64,000 bases of DNA. It comes from Salegentibacter tibetensis. Its GTDB lineage: Bacteria > Bacteroidota > Bacteroidia > Flavobacteriales > Flavobacteriaceae. The notes beneath the pieces were generated by a model. It did no database searches, had not been told where the DNA came from, and saw only the letters and a list, made by a program, of their open reading frames with translations. How positions within the stretch are numbered: the first letter of the stretch is position 1; every line of letters starts with the position of its first letter. The translations under genes and the position numbers were made by a program. Below, piece by piece: positions 56,601-63,052 of this stretch. The DNA is taken from NCBI RefSeq assembly GCF_020164485.1, contig NZ_JAIQZA010000016.1:1-64000 (forward strand). The letters are read 5' to 3'.

Positions 56601-57335
56601 TGGTATATGTCTTCTTCGGGTCTTAATTTTTTCAACCAGTGCTTTTAACTCCTTACCGGGCTCTTCCTCAAATTCTTTTTTTATCAGTTCTGTGTAGGTA
56701 TTGTAGGTCTCCAGGGCAGCAGCCGGTTCCCCAGCTTTATCCAACAGGCTGATGACCCGCAACTGAATATCTTCTGACAAAGGATTTAATTCGGCTGCCA
56801 TTTGTGCCCAGCGCTTTACATTTCGATGTTCTTTTCTGGAAACGGCTTTCCCGGCTAGATCAAGACCGGCATTTGTGGCAATGCTATGGAATCTGTTTCT
56901 TTCCTGCTCCAGCCACTGATCAAATTCAGGAGAGATATCGCTTACATGAAAACCCTTTAAGAGATCGCTGCGGTAAAGCTTGAGGGCCTCTGCAGGCTTT
57001 TTTTCCTCGATCGCTTGCTCAAAAGCCAGGGCATCACTCCAAAATGTTTCAACATTAATGGTGATCTCCTCAGATCCGCGGTTCTCGATAGCCTCTTTTC
57101 CCAGGGTTTTCCGAATATGATACAGCATATTACTAAGGGAGTTTCTGGCGCTTTTTTGATCCTGATAGGGCCAGAACAAGAGAAGGAGGCTATCCCGGCG
57201 ATGAAAGCCGCGAGGCCTGTTAAGCAACAAATAAGTAAGTAAGGCCAGTCGCTTGGGACCGGCAAGAAAAGAATGCTCCAATTCTCCTTCTGAATTTCTT
57301 ATTTCTGCCGGTCCTAATACATATAACTGTGTCAT
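53688..57335 (-). CDS. BTAD-type regulator with two tandem TolB-like/TPR modules
   Basis: A 1215-aa protein. Residues 1-95 are an OmpR-like winged helix (AGPKRLALLTYLLLNRPRGF, then LSNMLYHIRKTLGK) and 96-245 a bacterial transcriptional activation domain. Then come two copies of one module. Module 1 (about 260-717) has a TolB-N-like domain (FSIAVLPFETLGSEKASAFT) and TPRs (YAQAWMGLADALSL and on), ending VNSNWGLTD. Module 2 (about 749-1215) repeats this: NAIAILPFKDLDSPEPRFTD, then YALAWSGLADAISLLQF, ending VNKAWGLTE. No ATPase, kinase or membrane helix is seen. It should bind DNA and a partner or ligand. A strong AGGAGG site precedes its ATG. Its target is probably the divergent lipoprotein pair. 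Confidence 0.8.
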   Translation of the reverse strand: MTQLYVLGPAEIRNSEGELEHSFLAGPKRLALLTYLLLNRPRGFHRRDSLLLLFWPYQDQKSARNSLSNMLYHIRKTLGKEAIENRGSEEITINVETFWSDALAFEQAIEEKKPAEALKLYRSDLLKGFHVSDISPEFDQWLEQERNRFHSIATNAGLDLAGKAVSRKEHRNVKRWAQMAAELNPLSEDIQLRVISLLDKAGEPAAALETYNTYTELIKKEFEEEPGKELKALVEKIKTRRRHIPERAGSREQPGKDLYQFSIAVLPFETLGSEKASAFTDAIHGDILTRLSQVSDLFVISRTSVQSFRSTRKLLPDIARELNVGWILTGEVQEIDKHVKVSVRLVKSQEDRQVWAEIYQRKLTAGELFDIQAEITRKISESLKMQLTRKERTAIRQIPTEDLEAFRLHAYGRWNLDQRTEKAMRMAEKYFRQAISHDPNYAQAWMGLADALSLRHDYGHEKDGQNILSEARKAAHRALELDPEMAEAYASLGLYYTTIRDAKSAVYNLNKAVELRPGHAEAHAWLSWIFSLTGNPEEALENALKAVKVNPLSQEAISNLSLSWLINGEYTKSVHEAERLLQIQPDFTSAQFQEGLALYHLEMYREADKVLKDLLVPWAGNGPLATRILSCIRSGEYQKAERLSEGIKKDEFARGLIHATNGEPDLALEKFEKIERWNYWEMLSIYHLYPDLLDPVRENTRFQQILQTVNSNWGLTDHKELAKIKKKGTSETVPKPGKQQTGIESGSYNAIAILPFKDLDSPEPRFTDGIHGDILASLSRIKDLPVISRTSVCQYDRTGKKPGKIGEELQVSYLLEGEVKQTSEDIHLNLYLTKTANGSKVWKKNYHRKLSAENIFLIEEEVTKDLLEVLKVQLSGKEKKRVPRSSTTNLEAYRLYAQGRSCLGQRTETGIYQGLDCFQGSIELDPGYALAWSGLADAISLLQFYGFPIPRNSPDPIEAATRAVELHKNLSEAHTSLGIFYSINQQGSAALRELEIAVDLSPGYAEALIWLGWVNLVLGRPKKALEPAKRAVRLNPLSPAFRVFLSDIYLGNKLQKEALTEARRAREINPEYGLAHYMEGLVLYHTGNFEEAVFAFEKTLSIIPSRGTPNRSEVNTALAFTYHTLGNKNWGRELKNEIYGRIDPFPLAMLQTLFGQVDEAFKTFERVQDWSSFSTETIRYFFPEALSPLRKDKRYKDLITQVNKAWGLTEVESLL

Positions 57336-57347
57336 GATCCTCCTTTT
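57336..57347 (-). promoter_or_regulatory. Strong Shine-Dalgarno site of the BTAD regulator gene
   Basis: On the minus strand AAAGGAGGATC directly precedes the ATG. Such an AGGAGG at ideal spacing is unusual in flavobacterial genes, which mostly lack SD sites, and it fixes the start codon. Confidence 0.7.
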
Positions 57348-57354
57348 TACATCC

Positions 57355-57372
57355 CTTAGATTCTAATCTAAG
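57355..57372. promoter_or_regulatory. Perfect inverted repeat in the divergent promoter region
   Basis: CTTAGATT-CT-AATCTAAG has two perfect 8-bp arms. It lies 20 bp upstream of the BTAD gene start and about 118 bp upstream of the divergent lipoprotein gene. It is a candidate operator for this regulator or another dimeric protein. Confidence 0.45.
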
Positions 57373-57489
57373 ACATAAAACGGACCTAACAAAGAAACTC
57401 CGATAGATTTACTAAAAATTAGAGAATCAGTACAATAGATTTTTCTGAAAAAGAGGAAAACAAAACAAACAACCTTAAAATTTAAAAAA

Positions 57490-58512
57490 ATGAAAACACA
57501 ACAAAGCAAATTCCGAATCATGATTTTCCTGTGGATCCCACTATTACTAATCGGATCCCTGGTCTCCTGTAAGAACGGAGAAAAGTCTGATTTTTCCCAT
57601 CAAATGGATATTGAGGAAAGAGTAGTGGTAGAGCATGTTACATTACCGGTTTTTGGTAATCTTGTGGAGGTAAAAACAACAGGAATGAATTTTATCCTTC
57701 CTGATGAAATTCCCTCCGGCTGGACAACCTTCCGGTATAGTAATGAATCTCAACTTACTCATTTCATGCTAATCGATAAATTACCCGTTTATAAAGGAAA
57801 GCAGATCACCTATGCGGATTTTGAAAAAATTCCACCTGTATTTATTGATGCCATGGATTTGATAAACTCCGGTAAGTCTGAGGAGGGTTTTGCAGAATTT
57901 GACAGGTTACCTGTCTGGACCTTTGATATTATTTACTCCGGTGGGGTTGGCCTGGTCTCTCCAGGCGAAACTGCACAGACCACGGTTTATGTGGAACCGG
58001 GTACCTACGTGATCGAGTGTTATGTAAAGACCGGAGGAAAATTTCATCCCATGTCAAAACAACTTGACGTGAAGAAAGATTCTTCTTACGAAACTCCACC
58101 AGTTTCGACGCTTAATATGGCAATTTCGCGGGAAGGAGGTATTGAAATGCATGAGGCGCCAAAGGCCGGTCTCCACACTATAGCAGTGCAATTTAAAGAT
58201 CAGGAACCGCATGAACATTTCCTGGGGCACGATGTAAACCTGGTGAAATTAGAAAAGGACACAGATCTGAACGAGCTGGCCTCCTGGATGAACTGGGCTG
58301 ACCCTGATGGATTGAATACCCCCGCACCGGTCAAATTTTTAGGTGGTACCCAGGAGATGCCGGAGGGAAATACCGCTTATATAACTGTCAATTTAAAACC
58401 AGGAAATTATGCCTGGGTAGCCGAAGTACCGAACCCGAGATCAAAGAATATGCTTAAAACTTTTACTGTATCCCAGGATGAAAATGGGAGAATAGGTGGA
58501 GGAAAAGATTAA
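57490..58512 (+). CDS. Two-domain lipoprotein with cupredoxin-like residues (paralogue 1)
   Basis: A 340-aa lipoprotein with lipid cysteine 27 (LIGSLVSC). The mature part has two similar beta domains. Domain 1 (about 50-195) contains IPSGWTTFRYSNESQLTHFM with His91, LIDKLP, then EPGTYVIECYVKTGGKFHPM with Cys177, His186 and Met188. Domain 2 (about 205-327) has EHFLGHDVNLVKL and KPGNYAWVAEVPNPRSKNML and lacks the Cys. A His...Cys-x8-His-x-Met set resembles type 1 copper ligands, so copper binding is possible but unproven. I recognise no named family. It is divergent from the BTAD regulator and followed by a paralogue. Confidence 0.65.
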   Translation: MKTQQSKFRIMIFLWIPLLLIGSLVSCKNGEKSDFSHQMDIEERVVVEHVTLPVFGNLVEVKTTGMNFILPDEIPSGWTTFRYSNESQLTHFMLIDKLPVYKGKQITYADFEKIPPVFIDAMDLINSGKSEEGFAEFDRLPVWTFDIIYSGGVGLVSPGETAQTTVYVEPGTYVIECYVKTGGKFHPMSKQLDVKKDSSYETPPVSTLNMAISREGGIEMHEAPKAGLHTIAVQFKDQEPHEHFLGHDVNLVKLEKDTDLNELASWMNWADPDGLNTPAPVKFLGGTQEMPEGNTAYITVNLKPGNYAWVAEVPNPRSKNMLKTFTVSQDENGRIGGGKD

Positions 58513-58598
58513 GACCGGGGTTTGCTGTAAAATGATATTCCAAAGCAGCTGAACTCCAAGATTTAAAAGCATTTTATTAACCAATAATTATAATTATT

Positions 58599-59594
58599 AT
58601 GAAAAATTCAACTCAATTACCAATTAGATCAATAAAAAATGTGGTGTGGCTTTTCTGCCTTGCATTGATATTTAGCTGTGAGGCCGAACCGGTTCTCCAG
58701 GAGGAAATAAACACAGCCGATCTGGGGGTTAAGAAGAACCATAATGTAGTAGATGTGGTAACCACTCATATGAACATCGAAGTGCAATCAACTATTCCTT
58801 CTGGATGGACCACCTTTAGATATGATAACAGGAGTCATAATCCCCATTTTGTTCTAATAGACAAACTACCTGAAGGTAAAACGGTAGAAGACAGTAAAGA
58901 AGAAATTGTTCCTGTTTTCCAGGAGGGAATGGATTTTATAGCTCTGGGGGATTGGGATTCCGCTTTGGAAGCTTTTGGCAAATTGCCGGCCTGGAGTGGG
59001 GAAATAATTTATTCAGGAGGTACTGGATTGTTATCACCTAATCAAATCTCTGAGATTACAGTTTACCTGGAACCGGGAACGTATGTTCTGGAATGTTATG
59101 TAAAGGATTCCGAAGGAAGATTTCACACCTGGGAGATGATAGCCCAAATAGAGGTTACTGAGGACGATAGTGGAAACAAAGAACCAAAACCTACTATGGA
59201 GGTGAGGATCTCTTCAGAAGCCGGGATCCAGTTTGATAAGAAGGTACGTCCGGGAAAACACCTGATAAAAGCCTTTTTTGAAGACCAGACGGTTTACAGT
59301 CATTTTCTGGGGCATGATATCCACCTGGTGAGGCTGGATGAAAATGCGAATCTTGATGAGCTGAACAGCTGGATGAACTGGTCAGATCCCAATGCTTTTA
59401 AAACTCCCGCACCAGAAGGAGTTGAATTCCTGGGAGGAATGCAGGATTTGCCGGTATTGGATGAAATTCCAAATTCCAATGTGGGATATTTTGCTGCTCA
59501 TTTAAAACCGGGCACCTATGCCTTTATCGCAGAAGTTCCGGACCCAATGAGCAAGGGAATGCTTAAGGTGTTTACAGTGCCGTCATCCATGTAA
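58599..59594 (+). CDS. Two-domain lipoprotein with cupredoxin-like residues (paralogue 2)
   Basis: A 331-aa paralogue of the preceding gene product, with lipid cysteine 27 (LIFSC). Domain 1 has IPSGWTTFRYDNRSHNPHFV with His83, LIDKLPEG, a GDWDSALEAFGKLPAW insert and EPGTYVLECYVKDSEGRFHT with Cys166, His176 and Met180. Domain 2 has SHFLGHDIHLVRLDENANLD and KPGTYAFIAEVPDPMSKGML. The H/C/H/M set is kept between paralogues while the surroundings vary, which argues that these residues matter. The gap to the first gene is 86 bp; the two are probably one operon ending at the terminator at 59612. Confidence 0.65.
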   Translation: MKNSTQLPIRSIKNVVWLFCLALIFSCEAEPVLQEEINTADLGVKKNHNVVDVVTTHMNIEVQSTIPSGWTTFRYDNRSHNPHFVLIDKLPEGKTVEDSKEEIVPVFQEGMDFIALGDWDSALEAFGKLPAWSGEIIYSGGTGLLSPNQISEITVYLEPGTYVLECYVKDSEGRFHTWEMIAQIEVTEDDSGNKEPKPTMEVRISSEAGIQFDKKVRPGKHLIKAFFEDQTVYSHFLGHDIHLVRLDENANLDELNSWMNWSDPNAFKTPAPEGVEFLGGMQDLPVLDEIPNSNVGYFAAHLKPGTYAFIAEVPDPMSKGMLKVFTVPSSM

Positions 59595-59611
59595 TAGGAA
59601 TGTAAATCTTT

Positions 59612-59650
59612 ACAAAAAGATCATCAGCAAGTGTTGATGGTCTTTTTGTT
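59612..59650 (+). terminator. Terminator after the lipoprotein pair
   Basis: ACAAAAAGATCATCA and TTGATGGTCTTTTTGT form a long stem with few mismatches, 18 bp after the stop codon, with a T-rich 3' arm. Confidence 0.85.
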
Positions 59651-59887
59651 TGTTAATTGCTATAGTAGATTTTACTAAATCCAATGAATATTTGTGCCCA
59701 TCCTGTGAAATTTATTCAACTATCTAATCTTCGGTTTATCAGATAAAATATTCTTGACGTATAATTTCAATCCCTACTCTTTTATCTCTTTTAGGTAACT
59801 AAGGCCGGGTCCATTTTCCCGCACTTATATATCAATTCCGATAACTACTAAAAATTAATTTTAGAAGATATTTTCATTATTGCTGTT
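59651..59887. other. Intergenic stretch before the FISUMP remnant
   Basis: AT-rich DNA with no recognisable gene, repeat or hairpin of note. It contains several short runs that could serve as a promoter for the remnant downstream, none convincing. Confidence 0.35.
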
Positions 59888-60103
59888 ATGATTCCGTTCG
59901 TTTATGTATTCATCACATATTCACAGGATATGGAAAACACTTCCTATAGCGTCATCGGAATGGGAGATCAGGAGTGGATGGAAGAAAACCTGAATGTGGC
60001 CCATTTCAGAAATAGAGATCCTATTCCTGAAGCCTGCACCGAGGAAGGATATGGAGAAACCCAGGGGTCAACTCCTTACAAAAGTAAAATCAATTTTAAT
60101 TAA
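59888..60103 (+). pseudogene. N-terminal fragment of a FISUMP-domain protein
   Basis: The 71-aa frame contains SVIGMGDQEWMEENLNVAHF and RNRDPIPEACTEEGYGE, which match the opening of the FISUMP (Fibrobacter succinogenes major paralogous) domain, usually IG-x-Q-x-WM-x-ENL. The rest of the domain, including the usual AWCYY segment, is missing: the frame ends about 40 residues in. The N-terminus (MIPFVYVFITYSQD) may be part of a signal peptide. It is best read as a truncated relic, although a short secreted peptide cannot be excluded. Confidence 0.6.
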
Positions 60104-60119
60104 CTAAACCGATATTGAC

Positions 60120-60221
60120 ATGGAAACAAAAACACAACAATTGCAGAAAATCAAAGTCAATTTTTTATTATCCTTTCTTGCTTCAGGTCTATTGCTATCC
60201 TGCAAGGAGCCGAAAAAATAA
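60120..60221 (+). CDS. 33-aa lipoprotein-like leader, possible gene remnant
   Basis: ATG at 60120 opens 33 codons: METKTQQLQKIKVNFLLSFL then ASGLLLSCKEPKK. It consists of a basic start, one hydrophobic stretch and a lipobox GLLLSC followed by only six residues. The start resembles the signal region of the lipoprotein at 57490 (MKTQQSKFRI). It may be a cut-off paralogue or a real micro-lipoprotein. It overlaps nothing and ends 5 bp before lpdA ends on the other strand. Confidence 0.35.
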   Translation: METKTQQLQKIKVNFLLSFLASGLLLSCKEPKK

Positions 60222-60226
60222 CACTC

Positions 60227-61636
60227 TTAAGACTTTTTAAAATGCGTAGCTCCACCATAAAATAGCTCGGCACTTTCCATTATAGTTTCTGAAAGCGTAG
60301 GGTGCGGATGGATAGTAAGCGACAAATCACTGGCGGTACTTCCCATTTCAATAGCCAAAGCGATCTCAGGAATTAAACTACCCGCATTTTTTCCGGCTAC
60401 GGCACCTCCTAAAATCACTTCAGATTCAGGGTCTATTAGAAGCTTGGTGAATCCCTTATCTTCTCCAATGGCAGCTGCCCTTCCCGAAGCCGCCCAGGGA
60501 AATTTTACTATTTTAACCTTCCTGTCTTTTTCTTTTGCTTCATTTTCGGTTAGTCCACACCACGCGAGTTCAGGATTGGTAAAAACAACAGCCGGAATCA
60601 CCTTAGGATCGTAAGCAGCTCCTTTCTTACCGGTAATTACTTCTGCAGCAATTCTACCTTCGTGACTTGCTTTATGCGCTAACATAGGCTCCCCGGTAAT
60701 ATCGCCAATGGCAAAAATATGCTCCAGTTTTGTTCTGCGTTTAGCATCTACTTCTATAAATCCGTTTTCATTAGGTGAAACTCCAAGTTTATCCAGGCCT
60801 AGATTTTGAGTGTTTGGCTTTCTCCCCACAGCCACTAAAACACAATCAAATTTTTTGCTTTGTTCCTCTTCTTTTCCTTTTAAAGTAACCTTCACGCCCT
60901 TTTTAGTTATTTTTACTTTTTCTACTTTAGTTTCAAGAAAAACATTTTTAAAGGGCGGATTTTTTTCAAAGACTTTTATCAAATCAGGATCTGTTCCCGG
61001 GAGAAATCCAGGAGTCATTTCAGCTACCGAAACTTTGGTTCCCAAAGCGGCATAAACACTGCCCAGTTCCAGGCCAATATAACCGCCACCAATCACCAGC
61101 ATCTTTTTGGGTATTTCCTTAAGTTCCAAAGCATCGGTAGCATCCCAGATTTTCTTATGGTCTATCTCAATATCCGGTAAATCCATTGCAGAAGAACCCG
61201 TAGCGATAATCGCTTTTTCAAAATTTAAACTGATTTTTTTTCCTTTTTTAGGCCTTACTTCCAGTTCATTCTTACCGGTAAATTTGGCCTTACCCTGCAC
61301 ATACTCTATTTTTCTGGATTTGCTTAATTGGCCTAAGCCTTCAGTAAGCTTCCTCACCACATTTTTCTTCCAGTCGGCAATCTTTTTACGATCTATTTTA
61401 GGTTCCTCAAATTTCAATCCCCATTCAGAAGCCTTCATAGCCTCTTCTTTGGTTTTGGCTAAATGCAAAAGCGCCTTGGAAGGAATACAGCCCCGGTAAA
61501 GGCAAACCCCACCGGGATTAACTTCTGGATCAATCAGTGTTACTTTTATTCCCAGATCTGCTGCGTGAAAAGCTGCGGCATATCCTCCGGGCCCGGCACC
61601 AATAATCACCAGTTCTTTTTTATCATTTTTTGCCAT
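60227..61636 (-). CDS. lpdA: Dihydrolipoyl dehydrogenase (E3)
   Basis: A 469-aa flavoprotein disulfide reductase that reoxidises the lipoyl group of E2 with NAD+. The FAD loop is VIIGAGPGGYAAA, the redox pair is Cys45/Cys50 in GGVCLYRGCIPSKALLH, the NAD loop is MLVIGGGYIGLELGSVYAAL, and the C-terminal His-Glu dyad is in HPHPTLSE. It follows the E2 gene by 20 bp and is the third gene of the pyruvate dehydrogenase operon. Confidence 0.95.
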   Translation of the reverse strand: MAKNDKKELVIIGAGPGGYAAAFHAADLGIKVTLIDPEVNPGGVCLYRGCIPSKALLHLAKTKEEAMKASEWGLKFEEPKIDRKKIADWKKNVVRKLTEGLGQLSKSRKIEYVQGKAKFTGKNELEVRPKKGKKISLNFEKAIIATGSSAMDLPDIEIDHKKIWDATDALELKEIPKKMLVIGGGYIGLELGSVYAALGTKVSVAEMTPGFLPGTDPDLIKVFEKNPPFKNVFLETKVEKVKITKKGVKVTLKGKEEEQSKKFDCVLVAVGRKPNTQNLGLDKLGVSPNENGFIEVDAKRRTKLEHIFAIGDITGEPMLAHKASHEGRIAAEVITGKKGAAYDPKVIPAVVFTNPELAWCGLTENEAKEKDRKVKIVKFPWAASGRAAAIGEDKGFTKLLIDPESEVILGGAVAGKNAGSLIPEIALAIEMGSTASDLSLTIHPHPTLSETIMESAELFYGGATHFKKS

Positions 61637-61656
61637 CGTTTCTTATATTTTTAAGA

Positions 61657-63042
61657 TTACCCCAATAATGCTTCATATGGATCTTCCAGGGCTTTAACCA
61701 TCCAATTCATAAAAGATGCGCCATCTGCCCCGTCAATTAGACGATGATCATAAGACAAACTAAGCGGAAGTATGCTGCGAGGTTCAAAATTATCCTCTAT
61801 ATAAACAGGTTTTATACTTGCCCGGGAAACACCCAGGATCGCAACCTGCGGATGATAAACTATGGGGGTGAAATTGGTGCCTCCAATACCACCTAAGTTA
61901 GAAATAGAAAAATTCCCCCCTTCCATGTCTTCTTTTGAAAGTTTTTGATCCCGTGCTTTTTGAGCTATTTCTGAGATTTCTACCGATAGTTCTTTGATAC
62001 TTTTTTGATCGGCATTTTTTATTACAGGCACCAGCAGGCCTTTATCTGTAGCCACCGCAATATTGATATTCACATATTTTTTAAGGATCATTTCTTCCTT
62101 ATCCATATCTATACTGGCGTTAAACATTGGAAACTTATGCAGGGCCGTAGCTACCACCTTGGTAAGTATAGCCGTAAGCGTAAGCTTTCCCCCCGCTTTT
62201 TCAACCTTCTCTTTGTGATCCTCTATATAGTTTTCAATTCCCGAAATATCTGCCTCCCCAAATTGAAAAACGTGGGGTATAGATTGCCAGGACTCCAGCA
62301 CATTTTTGGCAGTAATTTTTTTAATATTATTTAAGGGTTTTGTTTCTACTGCACCCCATTTGGTAAAATCGGGTAGTTCTAGTTGCCTGGCAACAGATTT
62401 TTCTCCGCCACCTTCTTTATGGTTTTTTACATCTTTTTCGGTTATCCTACCGCTATCCCCGCTGCCTTCTATTTCCTGGATATTCACTACCAGTTCACGG
62501 GCCAGGCGGCGTACTCCCGGAGATGCATAGACTTCCTTTGAAGATTGTTTGTCTTCAGTCTCATCTTTTTTAGATTTCTCAGATGCCTTTTTATTCTCTT
62601 CAGTCTTTTCATCTTCCTCCGTACCGGACTTTTCCTCGCTTTCGTCTTCCTCTTTTTTCTCTTCTGAAGTCTCTTTCTTCTTTTTATCTTTTGTTCCCTT
62701 TTTCTCTTTTTTTTCTGAAGTTTTTTCCTGCTTTTCCTCTTTTCCCCGGTTTTCTTTTTCTTCCGAAGCTTCTTTTTTCTCTTTTTCGTCGGCTGAATCA
62801 TCATCGGATTCTTCAAGAATGATAATAACATCTCCTACACTTACCTCATCCCCTTCACTCACCTTTATTTCTTTAACCGTTCCGGCGAAATTAGAAGGAA
62901 TTTCGGTTGAAGCCTTATCGGTTTCTACTGCAATTACCCCCTGATCTTCTTTGATTTTATCACCTTTGGAAACAAGGATTTCAGAAACAGTTGCGGTATC
63001 TACGCCTTCTGATATTTGTGGTATTTTTATTTCTTTTGCCAT
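61657..63042 (-). CDS. aceF: Dihydrolipoamide acetyltransferase (E2 of pyruvate dehydrogenase)
   Basis: A 461-aa E2 with one N-terminal lipoyl domain (Lys43 in AVETDKASTEIP), an unusually long Lys/Glu/Ser-rich linker (about residues 83-170), a peripheral-subunit-binding domain (YASPGVRRLARELVV then GRITEKDV), and the catalytic domain. The catalytic His is in YDHRLIDGADG. It transfers acetyl groups from E1 to coenzyme A. The linker is a highly charged flexible arm and gives false open frames on the other strand. It lies 10 bp downstream of aceE. Confidence 0.95.
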   Translation of the reverse strand: MAKEIKIPQISEGVDTATVSEILVSKGDKIKEDQGVIAVETDKASTEIPSNFAGTVKEIKVSEGDEVSVGDVIIILEESDDDSADEKEKKEASEEKENRGKEEKQEKTSEKKEKKGTKDKKKKETSEEKKEEDESEEKSGTEEDEKTEENKKASEKSKKDETEDKQSSKEVYASPGVRRLARELVVNIQEIEGSGDSGRITEKDVKNHKEGGGEKSVARQLELPDFTKWGAVETKPLNNIKKITAKNVLESWQSIPHVFQFGEADISGIENYIEDHKEKVEKAGGKLTLTAILTKVVATALHKFPMFNASIDMDKEEMILKKYVNINIAVATDKGLLVPVIKNADQKSIKELSVEISEIAQKARDQKLSKEDMEGGNFSISNLGGIGGTNFTPIVYHPQVAILGVSRASIKPVYIEDNFEPRSILPLSLSYDHRLIDGADGASFMNWMVKALEDPYEALLG

Positions 63043-63052
63043 AATTAGATTT

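Noticed and set aside
62487-62944. Long open frames on both strands over the aceF linker, rich in Lys/Arg or Ser/Phe
   Set aside because: They are shadows of the repetitive Lys/Glu/Ser codons of the E2 linker. The composition is extreme and the aceF frame is certain.
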